A stretch of DNA of 64,000 nt from Symsagittifera roscoffensis. Lineage: Eukaryota > Xenacoelomorpha > Acoela > Convolutidae. Every line of letters starts with the position of its first letter. Position 1 is the first letter of the stretch. The notes beneath the pieces were generated by a model that had not been told where the DNA came from, searched no databases, and saw only the letters and a list, made by a program, of their open reading frames with translations. The stretch covers positions 24,306,697-24,370,696 of the forward strand of contig NC_087068.1 in the NCBI RefSeq assembly GCF_963678635.1, in the 5' to 3' direction. A program made the position numbers and the translations under genes. This document shows positions 47,501-59,500 of the stretch, piece after piece.

Positions 47501-50500
47501 CGATCAGTCCGATTCAAGTTCTTCTTCTTATGTTAGTTTTAATTTTACCAACTCGATTTTAAATCTTGTGAATCTAGAATTTCAATACTCGATAAAATTT
47601 TTGGCTTAATTGGTTTCGCCGTGTGTAATATCGTCTTTGTTACCTAATATTGGTTCTTTTATGAGTAAAAGGGTTTTATTGTGCGTGATTATGTGTGTTT
47701 GTTGGGGGAGGGAGGCTTGGTTTTTAGGGCTTATTGAATTTTTTCTGCCCCGAGGGTTTCTACTCCGGTGTTTTCGGCTTTGTTACTGCTTGATAATTTT
47801 TCTCTCGATACAAGTTTTATTTTTGGTTGCCTTGTCATATTTTTTTGTCAAAATTATCCTTTTTGTTCTGATAGATATACGTTTTTCGACTTTTTGATTT
47901 TTTTTGAATAGCAGTTGTCTTGAATTGTATCGTAAGTGGTGCGAATCTCAGCTTCGCAACTGTTAAAGCCAGTTAATCAAAATGCCCTAATTATTTCGCA
48001 AATCAGAAGTCGCAAAACAAATACTTGAATCTGACATCTGGTCAATAAATATGTTTTCAGTGTTTCTGCAATATAAATTCTTGGTTTATTGGAGTTTCAT
48101 TAATATTTTGGTAAACTACCTGATTTTATAAATATCCCTTCTTTTTTCGCTCAAAATATTGATTCGTCTTCAAAGGTTTCGACTAGTCTTGTATCAGCTT
48201 ATTCGCCTCATATTGCGTCGTCTGAAGGGCGATAACAAATTGTATGTCTGTGTGTGCTAGGGAATGTGAAGTGTGAAAACTTTTGAAAATGTTTGTAGCT
48301 CAAAATTTATTTGGAGAAATTTTTTTCGACTCAACTCAACCGTGAAATTTTTTTTCGAACGCGTTGATTTTGTTCTTTAGGCTAGCTTTCATGTGTTTTG
48401 TATTGGGAATAGTGCGAAGCTCTGATTCGCCTCTGTGTTCGTTTTTTTAGTTATAGCCTCGAAATTGACTTCAGTCAGCCGGCTACACGGGTTACTATTT
48501 GGGGTGTTCGAAACAATCTCGAGCACATGCGAATTATATCATTTGATTTGTGATTTTTTTTGCGTTGCAGCTGCGCGTGAGAGTCTGAATGTGATGTTCG
48601 AAGATGTGAGCAAGAAGGTGAAGGGCAGTCAGGAGAGCGAGAGAGCAGAAGTTGAGCAGAGGATCAGCAGACAGAGGAGGGACATCATAGCTGTCTACAA
48701 GGGAAGAGGCAGGTTGATATGGGTCAGAGATGGTGGCGACAACAACAGCAGTTCAAGAGGTCTGTCCTTACTTAAATACTCGGTCTCAGTCTTTTTCCCT
48801 GTGAGTTGCTAGCTTATAATAGTTTGATTGAAAAAAAAACAGTAATGATTGAATAAACTGACTTGATCACATGTTTCATTTAACCACTCAAGTCCCAGAA
48901 TAATTTTTCATTAAAATGGTTGGCTGTTTCCATGTGAGTTACTAACTTATGATATATTATTATAAGCTAGCAACTGTAATAATAATAACAACCAATTATT
49001 AAAAATAATTGTTGTTTCTGTGAGTCGCTGAGGATTTATGAAAAGCTATCCAGTCTGTTTAAGCATAGTCCGTTTCTCTATTTTACTCACATGAAAACAA
49101 GATGTTGTATGAAATGGTTTATAAAACATCTGCGAGCAAGTCCGTTACTCCGATAAGCATTAATATTAACCTGTGACTGCTTTGAATCTACGCTGAAGTC
49201 GGGCTAACTCTTCTTGGTAATTTTGCGTGTTTTATAGATTCCAAAAAAGGAAAGTTTTGCTGTGGCTAGGAAAGTCATTGGAGTGTATAAATTACATGGT
49301 AAAATTAGAGAAGACAGCGCTCTGGTTGAGTTTTTTTATTGAATATACAAGAAATAAGAAGTTTTAATTTTGAATGTATCGCTCTGTTCAAATTGATTGT
49401 TTTTTTTTTACCAGCTGAAGGTGGTCAATCTTCGAGGGTGAATGAGGAGGATGTGAATGAGTTGAACAGACAGATCAAAGCACTCACCGCCTCAGTCCAC
49501 AAGGAGATGCTCATGCAGAAGGAACACTCGGCTGTGAGTAGTCGGCCGAACAAGTGCAATGTTGTTGTTGCTGTTTTCAAAATTAGCAGGAGAATTTCTG
49601 GGCCTTTTTTGGTCACGTGCTTATTACAATTGCACTCATTAAACGTTCCCTTTACCCCTCCCCCCCTCCCCCGGCACCATATGCTGTCCATACTCTCGGC
49701 AAAGCACTCTGTCAAAAGTATCAGGGAAACATGCATTATGGCAATAAAGTGGAAAAGTGGAATGGTTCATTCCTCATTTACGCTGTTTAGCAAATGATTT
49801 TGAAGAATGTTTCGTTCCAATTTCGTCAAATTATTTTTCAGCCTCAACACTTCCCAACATGGGTATTTAGAGAAAAAACTTGATTTTGTTCATATTTTTA
49901 CTTCTCTTTTAATCTGCCAAATTATCTGATCTGCTAATCATTGTCTGTCAGTTTCTACCGTTAGTACCTAAATTCGCGTCGTTTTCTCTGTGTTGAGTGG
50001 TGACTGTGTTTCAGCTGACCAAACAGCTTGTTCTGAGCTTCCTCAATATCCAAGGCATCCTTTTCACAGGAATAGGGTAAGTTATCTTCTAAATCATTTT
50101 GATGTATTGAAATAAGCTCATACTTATTTTTCACTGCTTTAGTATGAAAAGTTCAAGTTCTACAGGAGTCATTTTTATCAAAATGATTAGGGTTACTAGA
50201 AACTTGCTCAGCTTTATTGTAATGCGACTCGTTTCGTTTCGAGAGATCATTTTGAATATTTTATACGAAGAAATGTTTTTCAAGTCTGAGATTGATTTGT
50301 ATACAAATACCAATGCCATTATTAATGTTTTAAAAGTATCTCGCTGATATTTTTAGTCTGGATGGGTTTGGTGGTCTGTGTTCACAGACGGAGGAGGAGT
50401 TCAAGATTCTACTGAGTCACAGGCCAGTGAGCATGCCAGACGAGAGACTCATCCAACTCATCATCATCAACATATTCGCCATCTACAACACATCCAAACG

Positions 50501-53500
50501 AGGTCAGGCTTTAACCTCACTTACACGGCGTACATTCTCAAGTCGTACTGCTACTTTCCCCATTATGAATTCTAGCAATGAAAGTATACTTCTGATCATT
50601 TAAATAAAATACCGGAAAAATGCGCTGGAGTTTACCACCAAAGCTGCTTATTGTTTTTGTTCTGTGGGTTGATTCCATACTTGCGGGAAAAGCAAAACAC
50701 CTAAATATTTTGTCTTGAAATTTAAATTTAAGCAAATTCATATATGAGTTCATATGTTTTAATGTTAGCGAATTTATAATGTTAGAGTGATTTTAAGTTT
50801 GAGAGTTCATTAAAGTTTTAAACAATCGATAGCGTAATTGTTTAAAAACATCCTAAATTCAAGTTAGAAATAGCTTTTTTTTGTGGAAGAGATGCTCTTG
50901 TTGATAACATGTTTGCTAATAACATGAGTCCTTATAATACCAGTTAGTTCAAACAAGAAAATTGTTAATCCAGATACTTTATGCCATTATTGCGACACAA
51001 AGAACCAACATTGAATGGCGCCATCATAAGAAAAGTTGAGTTCAATCAATAAAAGCACTTAACATGCTAGGCCATATCAGTGAAAAAAAGAAATTTCTTT
51101 GCAATGTCCGATTTTGTTCAAACACGATTTGATTTTTCGCGGTTTGAATTTGATTTTTTTTACTTCAGTTCATTTCCATTGTTACAAGGAAGCAAACCCC
51201 CTATCGAAAAGCAAAAGTGTGAAAGTCACGTAAAACACGATCGGCTTCTAGTTTCGAAAGTGGATTTTGTTTTTCAGTAGATTTCCCAGCGGAATAAAAA
51301 CTTTACCTAGTGATCCAGTTTTCTCAAATTGGGTCAATTTAATCAAAAAAGTGTCAACCATTAATTCTGCTTCAAATTCATTGAGCTTGAAGACCGTATA
51401 TTTTTCAGTTTGAAATTCGAAAGTTGAAGTTTTTCGAAAAAAAATAAGTCCGGTTTTTCGAGTTCTTTGCGTTCATGACTCTTTTCTAACTGCCTGTTGG
51501 CTATTACACTTGGGTAATAGACTTGTTTTTACTGTAAATAACTTTGTTCACAGGAATCATCTACTAAACCCCCTGTTTGGAAGTACTCCAACAGATACAT
51601 TTTGAGCATGTTTGCTTTCTTAATATGCGTTCTATTCGAAATTTGCTTTTTATGTTGGTTGTCGTTTCACTGTTGGCTATGTTCATAAGAGGAGGCTCGA
51701 ATTAGCAAATACGAGAAAATCGATTTTCGATCTACCTGCCAGACAGCTTTTCAATCTTCTTTTAGACCTTCACATTGTGAACTGTAACTTGAGTGTGAAT
51801 TATGTGCGATGAAATAAAGTTGATTACACTTGAGAGACTTTTTTTCCCGTGAACAACTTCTCCTGCAAATCTGTAAGGAATTGTGAAGTTGCTTCATAAG
51901 TGAACATTAGCAACTTCGAGACATCTCACGTGGCATAGAGGTAACGCGATTTGTTTTGTTTCGGTATGTTGAAATAGCAAATTTTTCTCGCGAAAAATTG
52001 AATTGTCTTTCGTTTGTCTGCTCACTTGCCAAATTTTCATGTTCTATCAGTAATTTTCGCTGTAGATACAATTTTTTTTGTTATTTATAAAAGCTTTTAG
52101 ACCTGGCCTTGTGTACTTGCTTTGGTTTTCCTTCAAGGATATTGCGACCCTACAACTCGTACACAAGCAACAATTGTTTGGTTTCCTGAAGACACTTGTA
52201 CAACTTTCCAGAATTGATGAGCTTTGTTCTGACTCTTATTTAGGTCGCAATGATTTTTGTTACGTTTTTCCCCAGGAAAAGTCTTAAAATTTGTTCAGAC
52301 TGAAATGTACTTATTCGCAGTTTGACTTACGGTTTCTTCACGCTTGCGATTAGCAAGCGTTATCAAACCGGAATATGGACTTTTTTCGTGTTGATTTTTT
52401 GTGTTGACAACGTGTTTTGCAGAATCACTTGTATCTTGGCTCATAATGAATTCAAATTTCTATGCGTGTCCGGCCTTTAGCCTGCAGGTGAAGAATACGC
52501 CTGGGAGGGCAAAGGTAGTGGGTTCGAATCTGACCAGGAGCTTTTTTCAAGCTGAAAATATTCCTTATCCAAAAAAGTGTCGGCCTATAGATTGTCGGCT
52601 TATGTTTTGTCGGCTTAGTTGTCACATCGGAGATTTATTTTTTTGTACGCAGTCTAATCAATTTCAGTATTTTCATTTACTCCCGCGGTTTCTATTTTTT
52701 AGCCTTGACTTCGTATATTTTGCTGTTTTTTTTTCTCAATTAGAAACTTTTTTCGGCTTGTTTTTTATTGGCTTAGTGACCTAATTGAGCAGCCGTGGTC
52801 GAGTGGGTTAGGCACATATCTCTCAACACGAGGGTCATGCGTTCGAATGCCGCTTCGATCACGGCTGGAGGTGTCCCCGTGTCATCCGCCTCCTCAAGGT
52901 GGGACCGGCTGCGGCAAAATGGATGACATCTCCCCCTCGCCCAAGGTTGGCCCTGCACTGCGCAGGAAGGGGGCTAATAAAAAAAGTGGCCTAATTTGGG
53001 GTCATTTCAAAGGTAGCAATAATTTATGCCCATTCCTGGTGGCACAAAATGTTAAAAAATTTTAGACTAGACTTTATAGTTGAAAGTTTTTCATGACAAC
53101 AATTATATTTTTTCTTGTGGAAATTGTTTCGCCGGCTCAGTTGCCGTTTTGAATTTTTTTTTGAATTTTCATTTATTCTCGACGCGTTTTCCTTAAATAG
53201 AACATGATTACAGACAACATTTTGAATTTTTTAAATTATAGATTTTCAAAGTGTTTCTTACCTTTTTTTTGCATTTAGTGGCTGTCTTTTCCTCTCTGCT
53301 AGCTTGCACTGCTATTTTTATGTTGTATCGCAAGTGGTGCGAAGATCTGCTTCGTCTTTGTGTTTTAAGTTAGTTCTGTTCCTGCGTTGAAAAGAAAAAA
53401 CGCGATCGACATCTAGTTTCGAAAGTGGAATTTAATTTTCAGATTTCTCAGAGGAATAAGTTTCTCAAAATGGGTTAATTGAAGCAAAAAAGGGTCAAAC

Positions 53501-56500
53501 ATAATTTTTTCTGAAAATTCAAAGCTGTAATGGCATCTATTTTTTTTCTGCAAAACTCAAAACTAAAATTCAGCCTAAATGGTATCGGCGTATGTTTTAT
53601 CGGCTTATGGACTTTATTTTGTCGCTTCGAAGGCAAAGAAAAAGATTTTTTTTTAAATTCAAAATTCAGGTATTTTGTGTTGCAAAATTTTAAGATCTAA
53701 TTGCTCAATGACAACAATTTCTTTTGACTATGTTTTGCTTTTGCCTCAATAGGCGTGTGCTCATTTATTGTGGTCTGATTGACCGGTCGGTAAATACTAA
53801 ACGCTAATTTAATACTGGTGGTTGTGTTAATTCTCATAGTCCCTGCATAATGGCACAGCCAGTCAAAAAAAAACGCCGAGGGAAAACCGAATAATTTTAC
53901 TTCATTTTGGAACAAAAGTACGCCAGTCTATTTGGGAAGAGTAGGTGTTAAGATGCCGCTGGGGTATACTAGCCATGTACGATTTCGACCGAGATGACTT
54001 CTACTATCAAAGGACACTAAGGGCGGCGGTAGTAACTAGAGTGAGGATGAAGTGGGAAACGCCAGAATACACTTGGAGAATAAATTAAAGTCAGATGTAT
54101 TTCTGTGATTGTTGAACGAGTGAATGAGTTGAAATCTTTAATTGTTGAATGAGTGGTATAACAGAAGTGATCTGGCACGTGCCTCATAAAATAAGAAAAA
54201 TTCAGTTATCTTCGAGAACTGCGAGCTTGGGTAACTGCGCCACGAACCGATGGGCTAGTCTACATAGAAAGCAGAAGCCACTCCAAGAAACAAACACGAG
54301 CGAGCTAGTGGGCATTGAAAACGTATACCCAATAAACTGGGGTAATGGACTGCAAAGACACGAAGCTCACATGTGCTCGATCTTCGCTTGTGCTTAGCAC
54401 TGATTAGTTCCAAATACGACATATCCAAAAACGTTCAAACCTGTAACGATGCGAAAACTCGGCAACAACGTAGAAATGAACACGTAGTTAACAATAGCAG
54501 ATATATCAAAACCGATGAAAATTATTTCCATAGAGCTAAAATATTATACAACAATGTCATCAAACACTAGGAAAAGTACGGAAGCCATCTTGACAAAAAA
54601 TCGAGTAGCTAACTTTTCGGGGATTACTTTGTCAGCAAGTTCAGCTATCTAGATAAAAGATGTACGTAGAGAATAGTCTGGAAATGCATCCATTGTAACA
54701 GTTGGAAAAAACTTGAAGCACAAGCTTGATGTTAACACAAGCTTGTGATTAATGGATTTAAGTTGATTATCAAATTGAATCTGAAACAAAACATTATTTG
54801 AAACCCTGAATGTTGTCTGTACAACAGTAAGTACGTGAAAGTTTTCAAGCAATGAAAATTCTACAAACAGTTCAAAGTTAAGTTCGAACCCGTGGTCGGC
54901 TAAGTTCCATTGTCTAAAGCTTATTGAATTGTGTTGGTCTGTTCGTGCAGTTTTATAACTCCCGTTAGCCTTTTTTGCTAGTTAGTTAAGCCAGCTTCGC
55001 CTCTGTGTAAAGTATTCTGTCACGAGGTATTGCCCGTCTTATTTATTTTTGTTTTGAATCTAGAACAGCGAATTGTTGGCATTGGTCAGTAACTTTATTC
55101 GTCCATCTGTTCATCACCCGCTTAAGCTATGCTTCGGAATGGGATTAAATTTGCTAGTCGAAATGATGAAATCAACACTAGTTTAAGTTGAATCACGATT
55201 ATTTCCACCGATATACAGGAGAAGTTTTAGGTTTGATATGTAAAAGGACGTTTTCTGCTCAGATCGATCTGAAAATTGGAACTTGCGAGTCTTCTTGAAG
55301 CTGCAAAATACCCTGTTTTACTCAACAAACTTATTTTTAGAAAATTTGCCGAAAATAGTTTTTGTCCTGGATGTAGTATGGGTGTAATTGTTCCGACTTT
55401 CGATACGAAAGTAACGGAATATTTGTGCTCGGGGTGGGTTTTTTTTCTTCAGACAAATTTCGACTTTTTAACTAGCCATTTTTGACGGAATTTTTTTTAA
55501 TCATTCAAAACGTATTGTTGTCCTGAGCTTAAATTTGAAAAGATATTTCACCTGTGATCATTTTTCGTTAAGTTATGAGGGTTTAAATATTGCCATTTTG
55601 ACCAATTTGGGACAATTAACGCGCAATATAATTCGCGCTATTAACGCGTAAGCGAGATTTAATCCGTCTTATAAATCGTTCCTAATTGGTTGAACGAAGC
55701 TTATTGGCCATAATTGATGCGTTACAAGGAACGAAATCTAACTTTTTGTACTTTATATGGCGTGTGGGGGGATGATTTTCATAAAAAATTTTCAAATAAA
55801 AAAAAATTCATTTTATTTTATTTCATTTATTTTTTAAACCTTAAAAGGCAGTCGGAATATTCAGGGCTTCGCCCTGATACGAGCAGTCTTGTTTTTTTGA
55901 TGCTCAACCTCTTTCAAATTAAATATATATATTTTTTGCCGATTCAGAAGTCCTCATAACATTTCGGTTGACTAAAAAAATTGAAAGTAAATGATTGATT
56001 TCTAAACTCACAATGTTTTCTAAAATAATCTATGTTTTCTAAAATAATCTATGTTTTCTAAAATAATCTATGTTTTCTAAAATAATCTAAAATATCTTTC
56101 ACGTTTAATTTGCTGATCAAGTTTAATTATGCGTTCATCAAGTTCTGACTAGCTTCAATCCGTTTAGACTGCAACGGAGACTTGGTAGTAGACGAGACCG
56201 CCTCTGCCTGTCGCAGTGAAGTGAACAAAGCGGCCATATCTTTCGGACTCATTACAATTCGCACCATGGTAGACCAAGTAGCTCAAGTACTATCCGATTG
56301 GCCTCCCCACACTTCCCTCTCATTCCTCGACACAGCAACTGTGACTTCTACTGGTAGTTCGAACAGAAATGGGCCTGACGATGGAAGCGAATCGCGAAAG
56401 GTTCTGAAGGCGCTGTTGCCTCCGATCAAGGTAGGCAGCATTCAGTCGGAATTCCACGGATTCCTGGACTCGAACTGCTTTAACATGCCGAGCACTTTTG

Positions 56501-59500
56501 TTTCGGGTTCAAGATTTTATTAAAACTCTTTGGGTCCAGGGATCTTTGACGAATATCCTTAAAAATTACCTATTTTTTTCTTAATATTTGACACTTCAGT
56601 TATAGAAGATTGAAACTAAAACTTGAATTGGACATATGTGTATGGGAATTATTTCAAAGTTAATTCATATGGGAACATGATTAATTTTTAGTTGTTGGCT
56701 GCATGGATGATCAGCAACGTCAAGTACTGGTTCCCAGTTCCAGATGCAGCCGGAGTGTCCTTCGAGGCCTACTCTTTCTGGCAATCATGGGCCAACATGT
56801 TCAACCTAATACACTCCAAAATCAACCCAGCCCAAATGAATTTCAATTTTGAGTCTTCAGAGCACTCATCTTCTATCATGATTCTGCCTGAAATTGTGAC
56901 TGTGGCAGGGTACAAACCGATGAATGGCGAATGTGCTACTCTTGGAGATCGCCCTATTTATGTATCGACTGAGTGCAACAACAGATCTGCAATAGAAGAT
57001 ACATACCGGTTGGCGTTATTCGCATCTAAATTACCCTTCACTATCCTATTCAGAGTTTGCATACATTTACCATAAATTTCTCGAGTCTCATTTTTTATTG
57101 ATGCAATTTTTGTACTAATTTATTTGTAGATTTCTGATGAACTATATTCTTCTCTTGCATGCGTATTTCGTAGCAAGAATGTACGTTAAGTGTTTTTGAA
57201 ATAAAAACAATGCTAGTAAATGTAATTATTGCCAAAAAGTAAAAATTATTAGTCGAGTTTCATAGAAAGATCGGTGAACTGAATTGTGTCGTTCCATTGA
57301 CTATAAGCAAATTGACGATTTATGATTGATTGATATGCACAGGTGTTATTGTCTGCTGGACTTCGCCAATTTCCTGGAAAGTGAGCTGAAAGTGATCCAC
57401 AGAGGGAGCAACGGAGACAGAGGCGAGTATGAGGCTTGCTTACCTGAACTGAAGACACCTGTCAAGTACAGTTGGGCTGATGAGATTGAGGCGGCCGAGG
57501 TGGACAGGAGAACGTCACGTGCTAATACAGTTAGTGACAAGTGGACATCTTTATACTTTACTGAAAAAAAAAACAATATGATGATAGTCGCTTCTGACTT
57601 GAAACTACTATTTCAACTGAAGATTTTTCCATAGAGTTGCTATTCAAGGATTATATCACTGAACCAAGCTTTTTGTGACCTATTTTTTCTCCTGAAGCAA
57701 AGTTTGGGCCTATTTTTTCCTGTGCATGACTTCTGAGCATCAACATGGTGGATAATCATTACTTTAGATAATGTAATTTAGCATGTTTTGAGTGCTTATT
57801 GTGATTTTTGTAGGAATCATCTGACGACGGACTTCTAGCCGACCTGCAGACTACTCTCACCAACTTCGACCTCAATTCAGCCGGGGTGGGAGGGGGCACA
57901 GAGACCTCGTCATCTGCAATCGCTTCCCCATCACAATTTAACAACCCACATAGTGTCCGCAATGAGGCACACGGGGCGTCCATGTCTGATCTGCAGATGG
58001 AAAAAATGCGCCTAGAGAGCCAACACGAACACAGTCTAAAAGTACAGCAGTCGAAAGAGGTAAGCTGAAAAAGGATAAAAGACAAGTGTATGTTCGAAAC
58101 ACCTTGAGAAGAACATGCAAAATAGAGATTGTTAGATATTTTTATATGCTCTAGTATAGATATACAATTTGATTATCATAAAAAGTGCACGCCGTTTGGG
58201 CGATGAATTTTCTCGGCTCAAGAAAATTTATCATATATAATTTAAATGGAAATCTGTCCATGTGATAATCTAAAGGCATTAGATGAAATCTGACGGACAG
58301 CTGAACTAATGAACTGTTATCTGCAAGATGTCTATGATAGATGAGCCGAAAGCATCTATCTGTATTAAATTTTTTCAATGGTAGAGACGCTAAATTTAGG
58401 TAAGCACGCACACTACCACCAGATGCAGTATAATGGTTATTTGTCTTGTTTATCGCAGAATTACCTGACGGCATCTGCGGACCCTATGCGAGTAGAGCCA
58501 ATGTATGTCGTGATAGACACCAATGCATTCATAGACCACCTATCTCTGGTGAGGAGAATAGTCAACTCCAGAAGACTGCAGGTCATCATACCACTCACAG
58601 GTAAAAGGCTGATAATTCTGCTGCTTTGCAAAACCGAGACTGGACTTGCCCGAGTTCGATAATAAAGCTAAAGGCGTTGAAATAAACCGAAAATTTTTTT
58701 ATGCGGCGAGCTCTCTGATTGAACTATTTTCTGAGCTCTATCGGCAATTGTGAGAAAGTTTGTCTTTGCGGCCTTTTGAAGGACTTCGACTAGCAGTTTT
58801 TTAGAGTCCATGAACGTAGTTCAGACTCTTATATAGTCACGGGACATAGAAGTTGCAACTTTTAGTTTTAAAGCGATAAAATTTGTGCCGTTTTTTCTAT
58901 AACTAATGAAGATTTACGGTTGAAAACTTGACATAGGATCAATGAAACTCTTTTCTAGTCAATAGCCAGATAAAAAAGACCGTAAAAATTGTTTTTAAGG
59001 CGCCGTTTGGCCATTTAATTACAAGGCGATAGAGAAGTGTTCTCAGTGCAAAAAATCGCCCGTAAACAGAGCACTGCTTTGAAACTTTGGGCCTAAAAGT
59101 ATTCGTTGGAAAGCTAAGGATCCTTAGCTAGTTCATCATGTAGGTTTTGTTTCTCATGAAAAAGAACTGAAAATGTTGTTAGGCTTATAGAAACAGGCTG
59201 ACTGAAATTATATATAGTAACAGCAATTTATATAGTAGATTGCACATAATCGTAGTTACTTTTTGTTTCGTAGCTGAGTAGCTTTTTGTTTTCCTTTTTA
59301 AGTAAGGTGAAATTAATACGAGGGTTTAGCTAAGATTCTTATTTTTCTAACGAATAATTTAAGGTCCAAAGTTACAAACTGCTTGTATTGTTTACGGGGA
59401 GTTTTTGGCAAAAAGAACACTTCTCTGTCGCCCTCTAATTAAATGGGCAAGTTGCACCTTAAAAACACTTTTTGCGATTTTTATCCAGTTATTGTAAAAA

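Larger units (their letters stand above)
50503..56167 (+). other. SMG6 intron 10: repeats, SINEs and an env-like fragment
   Basis: This 5.7-kb intron has no host gene. It holds long-repeat copies (about 51190-51520 and 53395-53590), hairpin repeats (53320-53370 and 54965-55015), the env-like fragment at 52134-52211, a tRNA-like head at 52459-52543, a SINE with target duplications at 52787-52984, a third repeat family (about 55440-55610, also at 61500-61665) and a 19-bp tandem repeat. The stretch 53930-54570 is less T-rich than the rest and may be an unrecognised insertion. Confidence 0.7.

Noticed and set aside
47610-47897. 95-codon hydrophobic ORF
   Set aside because: Explained by T-rich intron sequence (TTT/TTG codons); no neighbour or signal supports it.
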